Assembly (NCBI GenBank): GCA_963704075.1
Contig: CAVPGV010000009.1
Location: 1-64,000, forward strand
DNA length: 64,000 bases
Origin: JADKAV01 sp963704075
Lineage (GTDB): Bacteria; Actinomycetota; Actinomycetes; S36-B12; UBA10799
Direction: 5' to 3'
The position numbers and the translations under genes were made by a program. The notes under the pieces are model-generated. The model saw nothing but the letters and a program-made list of their open reading frames with translations. It did no database searches and was not told where the DNA came from. Of this stretch, positions 33,997 through 43,792 are shown one piece after another. How positions within the stretch are numbered: the stretch's first letter is position 1; every line of letters starts with the position of its first letter.

Positions 33997-34108
33997 CGTT
34001 GGAGTTACGCACATCGGTTGGGCAACCGCACAGAGGTGAGAGAACCAACGGGCGCGCAACTCCAACGCCCGTGCGCTTGTCCAACGCCTGTACCCAACTC
34101 CAACGCCT
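33997..34108. repeat. Palindromic GTTGG/CCAAC element, copy 2 (19-nt period)
   Basis: GTTGG lies at 33998 and 34017, with a degenerate GTGAG at 34036. TCCAACGCC is repeated at 34061, 34080 and 34099, so every step is exactly 19 nt. The inner GTGAG-to-CCAAC distance is 26 nt, as in copy 1. Outer arms at 33997-34010 and 34054-34067 pair with 13 of 14 matches. It lies between the arcB terminator and the 3' end of the glucosidase gene. Confidence 0.75.
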
Positions 34109-34136
34109 GCGCCCGGTCCGGCCGGACCCCGAACAC

Positions 34137-35789
34137 CTACCGACCCGCCGACCCTCCAACGGCCAGCCAGACCGTCGTGTCCGCGGGAACACCTGCCGCG
34201 GGGTCGAACCCGTCACTGGCCAGCAAGATCTCAGCATGCTCCGGCAGTGCCACCGGGGCGGCGCTGTAGTTCACAACGCACAGGAAGCCTGGCTCGCGGG
34301 CGAAACCCAACGCCCCGTCGGGCATGGACAGCCACTGCATGGACCCGTCACCGAGCGCCGGAAGCGACCGGCGAATCCGCATGGCGGTCCGGTACAACTC
34401 CAGCATCGACTCGGCGTCGCCGGTCTGCCGCTCGACGCTGTACGTACCCCAGTCCTCGGGCTGGGGCAGCCAGGTGCGAACCGGACCCGGGGAGAAGCCG
34501 TAGGGCGCGGCGTGCCCGGACCAAGGCAGTGGTACCCGACAACCGTCGCGCCCCCGGCTGATCATCCCGGATCGCTGGAACATCGGGTCCAGCAGAACAT
34601 CGTCGGCGAGGTCTTCCACCTCCGGCAGACCGAGCTCCTCGCCCATGTAGACGTACGCGCAGCCGGGCAGCGCCAACATCTGCAGGATCGCGGCACGGGC
34701 ACGCCGGGTACCCACGGCGAGGTCCGCGGGACGGTCCAGGAAGTCGTCGAGGAACCGCTCGATCCCCTCCCGCTGCGGCCGGGCGTAACGCGACACATGC
34801 CGTGCCACATCGTGGTTCGACAGCACCCAGGTGGACGGCGCGCCGACGGAGGCGTGGGCGTCCAGGGTGGCGTCGATCATGTCCTTCATGGCCCCCGGCA
34901 GCCACGGTGAGGCGAGGAAGTCGAAGTTGAACGCGGCGTGCAGTTCGTCGGGTCGCACGTAGCGCGCCAGGCGCTGCGGGCTCTCCACCCACGCCTCCGC
35001 CACGAACACTCGCGGCAGGTCGTAGGAATCGGCGATCCGACGCCAACTGCGGTAGATGTCGTGCAGAGCCTCCCGGTCCCAATGAGGGTGCTCGCCGGAT
35101 GCATAACGAACCTGCTGCAGGTCCGGTAGCAGATCGTCCTTGATCAGATAATGCGCGACGTCGATCCGGAAACCGTCGACACCGCGGTCGAACCAGAAGC
35201 GCAGCGTGTGCTCGAAATCCGCGCGCACATCCGGGTGGTCCCAGTTGAGGTCCGGTTGCTGCGGGGAGAACAGATGCAGGTACCACTGGCCCGGCTCACC
35301 GTCGGGTTCGGTCACCCGGGTCCACGCCAGACCGCCGAACTCACTGCTCCAGTTGTTGGGGGGCGACTCCCCGTTCACCCCGCGTCCGTCGCGGAAGTGG
35401 TAGCGAGCCCGCGCGGGGCTGCCGGGACCGCCGGCCAGCGCCTCCCGGAACCACGGCCGCTTTTCCGAGGTGTGGTTGGGCACCACGTCGAGGATGACCC
35501 GCAGGCCGTGGTCATGCGCCTCCGCGATCAGCGCTTCGGCCTCGACGAGTGTGCCGTACGCCGGGTCGATGTCGCGTTGGTCGATCACGTCGTAGCCGGC
35601 GTCGGCCATCGGCGACGGGTACCAGGGATTGATCCAGATCGCGTCCACGCCCAGATCGCGCAGGTACCCCAACCGGCTGCGCAGACCGGTGATGTCCCCG
35701 ACCCCGTCACCGTTCCCGTCGGCGAAACTGCGCAGGTACACCTGGTAGATGACCGCCGAGCGCCACCACTGGCCCGCGTCTGAAGACAA
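34137..35789 (-). CDS. GH13 alpha-glucosidase (oligo-alpha-glucosidase)
   Basis: This 550-residue cytoplasmic enzyme carries GH13 motifs DVVPNH, GFRIDVAH (nucleophile Asp), FVAEAWVE (acid/base Glu) and VLSNHDVARH. The start WWRSAVIYQVYLRSFADGNG and the QPDLNW motif place it among oligo-1,6/alpha-glucosidases. The only suitable start is a TTG at 35789, two codons after the ATPase stop, so it is the distal gene of the transporter operon. It should cleave the alpha-glucosides imported by the ABC system. Maltose, isomaltose, sucrose and trehalose are all candidates. Confidence 0.92.
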   Translation of the reverse strand: MSSDAGQWWRSAVIYQVYLRSFADGNGDGVGDITGLRSRLGYLRDLGVDAIWINPWYPSPMADAGYDVIDQRDIDPAYGTLVEAEALIAEAHDHGLRVILDVVPNHTSEKRPWFREALAGGPGSPARARYHFRDGRGVNGESPPNNWSSEFGGLAWTRVTEPDGEPGQWYLHLFSPQQPDLNWDHPDVRADFEHTLRFWFDRGVDGFRIDVAHYLIKDDLLPDLQQVRYASGEHPHWDREALHDIYRSWRRIADSYDLPRVFVAEAWVESPQRLARYVRPDELHAAFNFDFLASPWLPGAMKDMIDATLDAHASVGAPSTWVLSNHDVARHVSRYARPQREGIERFLDDFLDRPADLAVGTRRARAAILQMLALPGCAYVYMGEELGLPEVEDLADDVLLDPMFQRSGMISRGRDGCRVPLPWSGHAAPYGFSPGPVRTWLPQPEDWGTYSVERQTGDAESMLELYRTAMRIRRSLPALGDGSMQWLSMPDGALGFAREPGFLCVVNYSAAPVALPEHAEILLASDGFDPAAGVPADTTVWLAVGGSAGR

Positions 35790-35792
35790 TGC

Positions 35793-36965
35793 TCAGCTGT
35801 CCGAGGATTCGACGCGTGTGAGGTTCTCCCCCGACTCCGGATCGAACAGGTGGATCCGGCTGGAATCGAGCCAGAGGGTGGCGCTGTCCTTCACCCGGCT
35901 CATCGGGTCCACCGCCACGATCATCTGCGTGCGGGTCTGCTCGCTGTCGAGCTCGGTCTGCAGTTCCGCCAACGTCGCGGTGATGTCCTCCGGGGCGTCG
36001 TACGGCACGAAAGCGTACTGCTCGTTGCCCAGCCATTCGGTGACGTCGACGGACACATCGAACGTCACGCCCCGCTCGACCTTGTCCGAATCGACCATGC
36101 TGGCCTCCTCGAAGCTGCCCGGACGGATGCCGGCGATCAAGACCTTCCTGTCGCCGATCGCCGCAGCCCACTCATCACGCATGGGCACTGACGTGAACGG
36201 CATCTTCAACTCGCCACCCTCCACCGAGGCCGGAATGAAGTTCATCGGCGGCGATCCGATGAACCCGGCGACGAACAGGTTCACCGGCTGCTCATACAGT
36301 TCCCGCGGACTGGCGACCTGCTGCAGGATCCCGCGCCGCAAGACAGCCACCCGGTCTCCCAAGGTCATCGCCTCGGTCTGGTCGTGCGTCACATAGACGG
36401 TGGTGATTCCCAGCCGGCGCTGCAGCCGCAGGATCTCCATGCGCATCTGGCCACGCAGTTTCGCGTCGAGGTTCGACAGCGGCTCGTCGAACAGGAACGC
36501 GTCGGCTTGCCGCACGATCGCCCGGCCCATCGCGACGCGTTGCCGCTGGCCACCGGACAGATTCGCCGGTTTGCGATCCAGGTGCTCGGTGAGCTCGAGG
36601 GTTTCGGCGGCCTCCTGCACGCGCTTGCGGATCTCGTCCTCGGGCAGCCCGCCGCGCAGCCGCAAGGGGAACGCGATGTTCTCGAAGACACTCAGGTGCG
36701 GATACAAGGCGTAGTTCTGGAACACCATGGACAGGTTGCGGTCGCGCGGGGCCTTGTCGTTGACCCGGGTGCCCCCGATCACCATGTCGCCGGAGGTGAT
36801 GTCCTCCAGGCCGACGATCATCCGCAGCAGCGTGGACTTCCCGCAGCCGGAGGGTCCCACCAGGATCATGAACTCCCCGTCGGCGACGTCGAGGCTCACA
36901 TCGTTGACGGCGGGGAAACCGTCTCCGTACTTCTTGACGATGTTCTTCATCGTGATTTCAGCCAT
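35793..36965 (-). CDS. ABC sugar transporter ATPase (MsmK/UgpC type)
   Basis: This 390-residue protein has Walker A GPSGCGKST, the Q-loop FQNYALYPH, signature LSGGQRQRVAMGRA, Walker B AFLFDEPLSNLD and the H-loop YVTHDQTEA. The C-terminal third is the OB-type MalK regulatory domain (IAGIRPG). The start lies 2 bp after the MalG-like permease stop. MsmK-type ATPases can serve several sugar importers. Confidence 0.95.
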   Translation of the reverse strand: MAEITMKNIVKKYGDGFPAVNDVSLDVADGEFMILVGPSGCGKSTLLRMIVGLEDITSGDMVIGGTRVNDKAPRDRNLSMVFQNYALYPHLSVFENIAFPLRLRGGLPEDEIRKRVQEAAETLELTEHLDRKPANLSGGQRQRVAMGRAIVRQADAFLFDEPLSNLDAKLRGQMRMEILRLQRRLGITTVYVTHDQTEAMTLGDRVAVLRRGILQQVASPRELYEQPVNLFVAGFIGSPPMNFIPASVEGGELKMPFTSVPMRDEWAAAIGDRKVLIAGIRPGSFEEASMVDSDKVERGVTFDVSVDVTEWLGNEQYAFVPYDAPEDITATLAELQTELDSEQTRTQMIVAVDPMSRVKDSATLWLDSSRIHLFDPESGENLTRVESSDS

Positions 36966-36967
36966 GG

Positions 36968-37792
36968 TCAGCCCTTCACTGCTCCGGAGGTGAGTCCTGC
37001 GACGATGCGGCGCTGGAACGCGAGCACCAGGATTACGACGGGGATGGTCACGACCACCGCGGCAGCCATGATGTACGGCACCGGCGACTCGAACTGCGAA
37101 GCCCCCTGGAAGAAGGCCAACGCCGCAGGAACTGTCCTGGCCGCATCGGTGGAGGTCAGCGAGATCGCGAACAGGAAGTCGTTCCAGCAGAAGAAGAACG
37201 TCAGGATCGCCGTGGTGAACACGCCGGGTGCGGCAAGCGGCACGATCACCTTGCGGAAGGCCTGCCAGGCCGTTGCGCCATCAACTTGCGCGGCCTGTTC
37301 CATCTCCCAGGGAATCTGCCGGAAGAAGGCCGACATCGTCCAGATCGACAACGGGAGCGCGAACGTCAGGTACGGGATGATCAGGCCCAGCCAGGTGTCG
37401 TAGATGCCGATACCGCGCCACATGTTGAACAGCGGGCCCACGAGCGCGGCCTGCGGGAACATGGCGATGGCCAGGGCCAGCGACAGGAGCAGCCGCTTGC
37501 CGCGGAACTCCAAACGGGCGATCGCGTAGGCGGCGAACATGGCCACGATCACGGCGAACAACGTCGCGATCAGTGCGATGCCGATCGAGTTGATCAGCGC
37601 CCTGGTGAACAGGCTCTGGCTGAAGACCTCCGTGAAGTTGTCCAGCGACCATGTCGTGGGCAGGAACTGAGGCTCCCCCGACACGATGTCGGACGGCGGC
37701 TTCATCGACAGGCTGAGCATCCACACCAGCGGGAACAGGCTGTAGGCGACGATCACCACTCCGGCGACGGTCCACCAGCGACTTGTCTTCAT
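36968..37792 (-). CDS. ABC sugar permease, MalG type
   Basis: The 274-residue inner-membrane protein has six predicted helices and the EAA-type coupling loop EQAAQVDGATAWQAFRKVIV followed by PLAAPG. Its ATG overlaps the stop of the MalF-like gene. It forms the channel with that partner. Confidence 0.93.
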   Translation of the reverse strand: MKTSRWWTVAGVVIVAYSLFPLVWMLSLSMKPPSDIVSGEPQFLPTTWSLDNFTEVFSQSLFTRALINSIGIALIATLFAVIVAMFAAYAIARLEFRGKRLLLSLALAIAMFPQAALVGPLFNMWRGIGIYDTWLGLIIPYLTFALPLSIWTMSAFFRQIPWEMEQAAQVDGATAWQAFRKVIVPLAAPGVFTTAILTFFFCWNDFLFAISLTSTDAARTVPAALAFFQGASQFESPVPYIMAAAVVVTIPVVILVLAFQRRIVAGLTSGAVKG

Positions 37793-38703
37793 CAGTCACC
37801 CCGCACTTGAGAGAGGTCCGTTTTGAATCCCTTGACGAACACCCAGGCGATCGCGACCACGCTGAGGAACAACAGGACGGAGATCGCCGAGCCCATGCCG
37901 AGATTCACCAGCGTCACGTTCTGCCGATAGGCCAGGAACGAGATGGTCTCCGTGTTGTTGGCTCCACGGGTCATCACGAAGGGGTTGTCGAAGATGCGCC
38001 ATGCGTCCAGCGTGCGGAAAAGCAGGGCGACCATGATCGCCGCCTTCATGTTCGGCAGGGTCACTTTGACCAACCGCTGCCATGCCGTGGCGCCGTCCAC
38101 CTTGGCGGCCTCCTGCATGTCCTCGGGCACCTGCACCAGACCAGCCAGCAGCAACAACGAGATGAACGGGGTCGTCTTCCAGATCTCCGACAGGCAGATC
38201 ACGAAAAGCGCAGACCAGCGGTCACCGAACCAGTTGAAGTCGGTCAGGCCGAACCACTGGTTGACGAACCCGGAGTCCAGCGCGAACGCGTAGCGCCAGA
38301 TGAACGCCGAGACGACGGTGACGATTCCATACGGGATCAGGATCGCCGTTCGTAGCGGGCCCCGGCCCCGAATGATCCGCAGCATCACGTAGGCGAACAT
38401 GAAACCGACGACCAACTCGATCGCCACGGTGACCACGGTGATGATGGTGGTGGTCATGAAGTCGTTCCACCACACGGCGTCGCGCAGGATGACCCAGTAG
38501 TTGTTCAGCCCGACGAACTCGCGCCCGCCGGGGTCGGTCAACCGGTAGTTGTACAAGGAGAGGACCACGGCGTAGCCCAGCGGATACGCCGTCACCAGGA
38601 TCATCACCAGGAACGACGGCGCGGTCAGCCAGAGACCGAGTCGGCGTTCGCCCTTCACCCGCTCGGAGACGACGACCTTGGGCTCCTTGGTCGCTGTACT
38701 CAC
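37792..38703 (-). CDS. ABC sugar permease, MalF type
   Basis: The 303-residue inner-membrane protein has six predicted helices and the coupling loop EAAKVDGATAWQRLVKVTLP. I chose the GTG at 38703 for its AAAGGAG site. Open sequence upstream of it is the intergenic gap after the binding-protein gene, 25 bp away. Confidence 0.92.
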   Translation of the reverse strand: MSTATKEPKVVVSERVKGERRLGLWLTAPSFLVMILVTAYPLGYAVVLSLYNYRLTDPGGREFVGLNNYWVILRDAVWWNDFMTTTIITVVTVAIELVVGFMFAYVMLRIIRGRGPLRTAILIPYGIVTVVSAFIWRYAFALDSGFVNQWFGLTDFNWFGDRWSALFVICLSEIWKTTPFISLLLLAGLVQVPEDMQEAAKVDGATAWQRLVKVTLPNMKAAIMVALLFRTLDAWRIFDNPFVMTRGANNTETISFLAYRQNVTLVNLGMGSAISVLLFLSVVAIAWVFVKGFKTDLSQVRGD

Positions 38704-38728
38704 TTCGAGCTCCTTTCCGCCACGGTGC

Positions 38729-40039
38729 TCATAGGAGTCGCCGCCCTTGCAGGACTGCTGACATGAACTCGTCGGTCTGGGTAGGAGTGTTCTCATTCAC
38801 CGCACCCGGCGGATGCCAGGTGTTGATGATCGAGCCGGCCACGTCGACGTAGTACGGGGTGATCGGGCGCGGTCCCGCATCGTTGATCGATTGCCGGATC
38901 AGGTCCGCGTTCGGGTAGGCATCGCGAACCTCCGGGTTGTCGTAACTTGCCGCGTAGACCGAGGGCTCCCCCTCGTCCAGCATGTACTGGGTGCCGTTGT
39001 CCGGCGTGCTGGCGCAGTCGACCAGTTCCTTGGCCAGGTCGGGGTACTTCGTGAAAGCGCCGATGGCCAGGTTGACCCCGCCCAGTGGGGGCCGGCTCGG
39101 TGTGTCGGGGAACACGCGGGGATAGCGGGCGAATCCGATGTCGTCCACGACCGACTGGTCGAGGGTTCCGTCCTCCACTGCACCGCGGGCCGCAGCGAGT
39201 ACGTACGGCCAGTTGAGCATGAACATGCCGTCGTCGGACTGGAACACTGCTCGGGCCTGTTCCTCCTGTGCCACGGAGAGGTCCGCGGGCGCCGCCGAAG
39301 AGTTGGCCAGAGTGTTGATGATGTCGGCCGCCTTCGTCCCCGCATCCGAAGCCATGCTCGGCACCGCGTCGCGGCCGGCCTCCGGGTTGCTGAGGATCTC
39401 GCCCCCGCCGGACAGGATCAGCGCGTTGACCCATACCATCAGGCCCTCATAGCGCGCCCCCTGCTCGGAGATCGTCTTACCCTCTTCGACGGCCGCCTTC
39501 TGCATCTCGTCCCAGGTGAACGTGTCGCTGGTCGGGTCCACGCCGGCCTTCTTCGCCAGCGACTTACGGAACCAGAGCAGTTGCGCGTTGGACTTGAACG
39601 GGACGGCGTAGAGGGTGTCCTTCCACATCGCCGTCTGGATCGGGGCTTCGAGCATGCCGTCGGTGAGGTCGGCGGCCTCCTGCGGGGAGTACCCGAGCAG
39701 GAAGCCGGCATTGGCGAACTCGGCGGTGTAGATGACGTCCAGGCTCATCAGGTCGATGGAGGAATCCTTGGCCGCGAGGCGCCGCACCAGCTGTTCACGC
39801 TGGGCCGTGGCGTCGTTGGGCAGGGTCTCTATCTGCACCTGATAGGCGCCGCCGGACTCGTCCGCGCACTTCTGCGCGAACTGCTCCTGACCACCGTTGT
39901 CGGGATTGATGAACCAGGTCAGCGTCGGTGTGCCGGACTCCGGACTACACCCGGACAGCGTGGTCGCGGCGAGTGCGACGGCTATCGCGATCGCCGGGAG
40001 CAACCGTCCCTTGAGCCTACGAAGCGCCATGGCCTGCAC
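38729..40039 (-). CDS. Extracellular sugar-binding lipoprotein of the ABC importer
   Basis: This 436-residue solute-binding protein of family 1 has a lipoprotein signal (LAATTLSGCSPES; the lipid-modified Cys is in LSGC). Recognisable stretches are LTWFINPDNGG, SIDLMSLDVIYTAEFANAG and a C-terminal VAGSIINTWHP. It resembles trehalose/maltose or alpha-glucoside binding proteins such as ThuE/AglE. It is the first gene of the five-gene operon, divergent from an MFS gene over 147 bp. The start is GTG 40039 or ATG 40030, neither with a strong ribosome binding site. Confidence 0.92.
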   Translation of the reverse strand: MQAMALRRLKGRLLPAIAIAVALAATTLSGCSPESGTPTLTWFINPDNGGQEQFAQKCADESGGAYQVQIETLPNDATAQREQLVRRLAAKDSSIDLMSLDVIYTAEFANAGFLLGYSPQEAADLTDGMLEAPIQTAMWKDTLYAVPFKSNAQLLWFRKSLAKKAGVDPTSDTFTWDEMQKAAVEEGKTISEQGARYEGLMVWVNALILSGGGEILSNPEAGRDAVPSMASDAGTKAADIINTLANSSAAPADLSVAQEEQARAVFQSDDGMFMLNWPYVLAAARGAVEDGTLDQSVVDDIGFARYPRVFPDTPSRPPLGGVNLAIGAFTKYPDLAKELVDCASTPDNGTQYMLDEGEPSVYAASYDNPEVRDAYPNADLIRQSINDAGPRPITPYYVDVAGSIINTWHPPGAVNENTPTQTDEFMSAVLQGRRLL

Positions 40040-40186
40040 TACCCGTGTAAGAGCAATGCAAACACGACATCCCGGACAGAACCTCGATCGGTCGCTGGCG
40101 TCGGTAGTCCCCGGTCGGGATTCGATGGTCAGCTGCGCGGTTTCCGGTGCCGCGAGCCCGTTGCCTCAAGACCTCTCTAGCCTGGG

Positions 40187-41380
40187 GTGGTGACGAGCGG
40201 ACGGCGAGCGGTGCTGGCAGCCGTCGCCGTCAACCTGATGGGCGTTCTGGCCCTGTTCCTCACCGGCGCGATGTCGGTGCAGATCGGACGGGAATTCGAC
40301 GTCGCACCCGCGACGATCGGAGCGCTCGCATCTGTGTTCGCGCTCAGCACGTCGATCGGCAGCGCACCGCTGGGCAGGCAGGTGCGCCGACTCGGGGTGC
40401 GTCGCAGCCTGTGGACCGCAACCGCCGCCTCGAGCGTCGCACTGTTGATCTGCTCGGCGAGTCGTTCCGTGCTCATGCTGGGTGTCGCCCTACTGATCGG
40501 AGGGCTGGGCAATGCCATCGGCCAGCCGGCGGGCAATGCCCTGGTGGCAGCGAACGTTCGCCCCGCCCGCTACGGTCTCGGCTTCGGTATCAAACAGTCC
40601 GGGATACCGTTGGCCACGACACTGGGCGGGCTGGCCGTTCCGCTGATCGCGCTGACCGTCGGGTGGCGGTTCGCCTACCTGCTGGCTGCCGGGGCCGCAC
40701 TGGTCGTGGCGTTCCTGATACCCGCGGATCAGCCTCCGACCGCGTCACGCAGTGAACAGCGCATCCCGGCGGGCCTGGTTCCGAAGTTGTGGCTGCTCAG
40801 CGCCGGGCTCGTGGCCGCAGTGCTCGCGGCAACCTCGATCGGGGCCCTCGGCGCGGCGGGCGGAGTCGAGGTCGGCCTCAGCGAGGCGAACGCCGGCTAC
40901 CTGGTCGCGCTCGGCGGGGTGTTCGGCTTGATCATCAGGCTGGGCGCAGGGGTCGGCGCGGACCGACGGAGCTTCGATCCCCTGCGAGCAGTGGCCGGGT
41001 TGTGTGTGCTCGGAGCGGTCGGATGGTTCCTGATGGCCAGTGGGACGCCGTGGCTGTTCGTGGTCGGCCTGGTGGTGGCCAACGCCTTCGGCTGGGGCTG
41101 GCCGGGACTTCAGCACCTTGCCGTCGCGCGCCGTTTCCCCAGTTCGACCGCCGCGGCCAGCGGGGTCGCCCAGACGGGCGTGGCGGCCGGCCTGCTGATC
41201 GGGCCCGTCGCACTGGGGACCATCGCACACACCAGTTGGTCGTTGATGTGGCTGGTAGCCGGATGCGCGGCACTGCTGGGGGCGGCGGTCATCCTGGCAG
41301 CCGCCGCCCGGATTCCGGAAGGCGGACAGCCGATGGCGCGCGGTTCCAGCCCATCGCCAGCGGCCCCGCCCACACTCTGA
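40187..41380 (+). CDS. MFS transporter (CynX/NimT-like)
   Basis: The 397-residue protein has 12 predicted membrane segments in two halves. LGRQVRRLGVRRSLW and GAGVGADRRSFDPLR are the cytoplasmic loops of the two halves, and KQSGIPLATTLGGL matches the CynX/NimT branch. The substrate is unknown. Start is one of two adjacent GTG codons (40187, 40190) with little leader. Confidence 0.82.
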   Translation: MVTSGRRAVLAAVAVNLMGVLALFLTGAMSVQIGREFDVAPATIGALASVFALSTSIGSAPLGRQVRRLGVRRSLWTATAASSVALLICSASRSVLMLGVALLIGGLGNAIGQPAGNALVAANVRPARYGLGFGIKQSGIPLATTLGGLAVPLIALTVGWRFAYLLAAGAALVVAFLIPADQPPTASRSEQRIPAGLVPKLWLLSAGLVAAVLAATSIGALGAAGGVEVGLSEANAGYLVALGGVFGLIIRLGAGVGADRRSFDPLRAVAGLCVLGAVGWFLMASGTPWLFVVGLVVANAFGWGWPGLQHLAVARRFPSSTAAASGVAQTGVAAGLLIGPVALGTIAHTSWSLMWLVAGCAALLGAAVILAAAARIPEGGQPMARGSSPSPAAPPTL

Positions 41381-41542
41381 CCCAGGCGGACGGTCACAGC
41401 ACGGGACCACCGCAGACGGGTTCTACGACGACCGGGTGGTTTGGACGACCGAATCGATCATCCGGGGCCCATACCGCTCGCATCGAACAGGTCAGGGTCT
41501 CCCCGGCGTTGCCGCCATCGTCAAGCTGCCGAGTGTTGCGCG

Positions 41543-41573
41543 GTTGCTGGTTTCAGGTCCGGAAACCAGCAAC
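41543..41573 (+). terminator. Hairpin downstream of the MFS gene
   Basis: Perfect 12-bp arms (GTTGCTGGTTTC and complement) enclose a 7-nt loop. No T-run follows. It is the best candidate for the end of the MFS transcript. Confidence 0.45.
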
Positions 41574-41613
41574 GATGCAACAGTCGGCCGCCTGAGGTAA
41601 TCCGCAACAACGC

Positions 41614-41646
41614 AGAAGGGGCGGCGCCCTCGGCGCCGCCCCTTCT
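41614..41646 (-). terminator. Strong GC-rich hairpin terminator of pckG
   Basis: Perfect 15-bp arms (AGAAGGGGCGGCGCC and complement) with a CTC loop lie 11 bp after the PEPCK stop on the minus strand. It could work in both directions. Confidence 0.75.
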
Positions 41647-41657
41647 ATGCCTCAGAC

Positions 41658-43481
41658 CTAGGCCTGCAGCCGCTCGCGCAGAGCACTCAGCTCGTCGTAG
41701 AGAGCCTGCGGAACCCGGTCACCGAACTTCTGGAAGTACTCCTCGGTGAGATCGCACTCCGCCAGCCAGCTCTCGGGATCCACCGCGAACAACTCCTCGA
41801 GCTGACCCGGCTCGAGGTCCAGGCCATCGACGAACAGGTCGCCGTCCTTCGGCTTGCCGCCGATCGCGGTCTGCTCGGCCTCGGTGCGGCCGTCGACCCG
41901 GTCGATGATCCAGGCCAGAACCCGGGAGTTCTCACCGAAGCCGGGCCAGATGAACTTGCCATCCTCGTCCTTGCGGAACCAGTTGACCTGGTAGATCTTG
42001 GGCAGTTTCTCCGGGTCGGCCTTCTCGCCGGTCTTGAGCCAGTGGCCCCAGTAGTCGGCCATGTTGTAGCCACAGAACGGCAGCATCGCGAACGGGTCGC
42101 GGCGCAGTTGGCCCATCCCGCCGACCGCAGCCGCCGTCATCTCGGAGGACACCGTGGCACCGATGAAGACGCCGTGCGCCCAGTCCCGCGCCTCGTTGAC
42201 CAACGGCACGTTCGTGGCGCGGCGGCCACCGAACAGGATCGCCGAGATCGGCACACCGGCAGGGTCCTCCCAGTTCTCCGCGATGGACGGGCATTGCGAG
42301 GCCGGAGCGGTGAACCGGGCGTTCGGGTGACTGCTCGGCTCGTCGGAGTCGGGCGTCCAATCCCGGCCCTTCCAGTCGATGAGGTGCGCCGGCGGCTCCT
42401 CGGTGAACCCCTCCCACCAGATGTCACCATCGTCGGTGAGTGCGACGTTGGTGTAGATGCAGTTGCCCCATAGCGTCTTGACCGCGTTGACGTTGGTCTT
42501 CTCCCCCGTGCCAGGAGCGACACCGAAGAAGCCGGCTTCCGGGTTGATCGCGTAGAGCCGGCCATCGTCGCCGAAGCGCATCCACGCGATGTCGTCCCCG
42601 ATCGTCTCGACCGTCCAGCCGGGAACAGTCGGCTCAAGCATGGCGAGGTTGGTCTTGCCGCAGGCCGACGGGAAGGCGGCACTGAGGTAATTCACTTCGC
42701 CGCTGGGCGCGGTGAGCTTCAGGATCAGCATGTGCTCTGCCAGCCAGCCCTCATCACGGGCCATCGCCGAGGCGATCCGCAGCGCGAAGCACTTCTTGCC
42801 CAGCAAGGCGTTGCCGCCGTAGCCGGAGCCGTACGACCAGATCTCCCGGCTCTCCGGGAAGTGGGCGATGTACTTGGTGTCGTTGCACGGCCAGGCCACG
42901 TCCTCGCGCGCGTTCCCGTCGGCGTCGACCAGCGGGTACCCGACGGAGTGCAGCGCCGGGACGAAGTCGCCGTCCTCACCGATCAGGTCAAGGGCCGCCT
43001 GCCCCATGCGGGTCATGATCCGCATGTTCACCACGACGTACGGGGAGTCGGTCAGTTCGACACCCAATTGGGAGATGCGTGATCCCAGCGGACCCATGGA
43101 GAACGGGATCACATACATGGTGCGACCGCGCATGCTGCCGTCGAACAGACCCTTCAGCGTCTCGCGCATCTCGGACGGTTCCTGCCAGTTGTTGGTGGGA
43201 CCGGCGTCCTGCTCGCGCAGTGAGCAGATGAAGGTGCGGTCCTCGACCCGCGCGACGTCCGAGGGGTCCGAGCGCGCCAGGAAGGAGTTCGGCCGGATCT
43301 CGGGGTTCAGGCGGGTGAAGGTCCCACCATCGACCATGGCCTGCGTCAGCCGGTCCCATTCGGCGTCAGAGCCGTCGCACCATTCGATGCGGTCAGGTTT
43401 GGTCAGCGCCGCGACTTCTTCGACCCACTCCAGCAACTTCTTGTTGCGGGTAGGGGGATTCTCGAGTCCTGCAATCGTCAT
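41658..43481 (-). CDS. pckG: Phosphoenolpyruvate carboxykinase (GTP)
   Basis: This enzyme converts oxaloacetate and GTP to PEP for gluconeogenesis. The protein has 607 residues. The GTP-class signature is present: the kinase-1a loop FPSACGKTNLAML with the reactive Cys, IGDDIAWMRFGDDG, and GRRATNVPLV. ATG 43481 (MTIAGLENPP) is the family start; open sequence upstream is not coding. It is monocistronic. Confidence 0.97.
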   Translation of the reverse strand: MTIAGLENPPTRNKKLLEWVEEVAALTKPDRIEWCDGSDAEWDRLTQAMVDGGTFTRLNPEIRPNSFLARSDPSDVARVEDRTFICSLREQDAGPTNNWQEPSEMRETLKGLFDGSMRGRTMYVIPFSMGPLGSRISQLGVELTDSPYVVVNMRIMTRMGQAALDLIGEDGDFVPALHSVGYPLVDADGNAREDVAWPCNDTKYIAHFPESREIWSYGSGYGGNALLGKKCFALRIASAMARDEGWLAEHMLILKLTAPSGEVNYLSAAFPSACGKTNLAMLEPTVPGWTVETIGDDIAWMRFGDDGRLYAINPEAGFFGVAPGTGEKTNVNAVKTLWGNCIYTNVALTDDGDIWWEGFTEEPPAHLIDWKGRDWTPDSDEPSSHPNARFTAPASQCPSIAENWEDPAGVPISAILFGGRRATNVPLVNEARDWAHGVFIGATVSSEMTAAAVGGMGQLRRDPFAMLPFCGYNMADYWGHWLKTGEKADPEKLPKIYQVNWFRKDEDGKFIWPGFGENSRVLAWIIDRVDGRTEAEQTAIGGKPKDGDLFVDGLDLEPGQLEELFAVDPESWLAECDLTEEYFQKFGDRVPQALYDELSALRERLQA

Positions 43482-43792
43482 CTGTGCACTCCGTCTCCGC
43501 GCGATCGAGGGTGAACGGCGCGGATTTCGGCGCCGATGCGGCTGCGCGATGCCTGGTACTACCATGCCATGCCGCCCCGTTCCAGGCACTGTCGGGGTCC
43601 GCCGGTGGGACGCTGTTCCGGCGCCTTCTTGGACACCGTTCGGATCGCTGCCGATATCCCAATCGGCAAGGCACCCCGACTCGACTGCGAGCACCACGCC
43701 GACTGGTGGGTGCGACCTACCCGGTGACGTTTGGCGTGAAATGCCGCCGATCGGTAAGGTCTGGCCCACTGCCTGCCGAAGGAGCATGCGTG
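43482..43792. other. Divergent intergenic region pckG / M15-like gene
   Basis: This 311-bp gap must hold both promoters. I see no convincing boxes. A GGAG ribosome binding site at 43781 serves the rightward gene. Confidence 0.4.

Noticed and set aside
33997..34108. CRISPR-like array from the regular 19-nt spacing
   Set aside because: The repeated core is only 5-9 nt, the halves are mirror-symmetric, and no cas gene is present.
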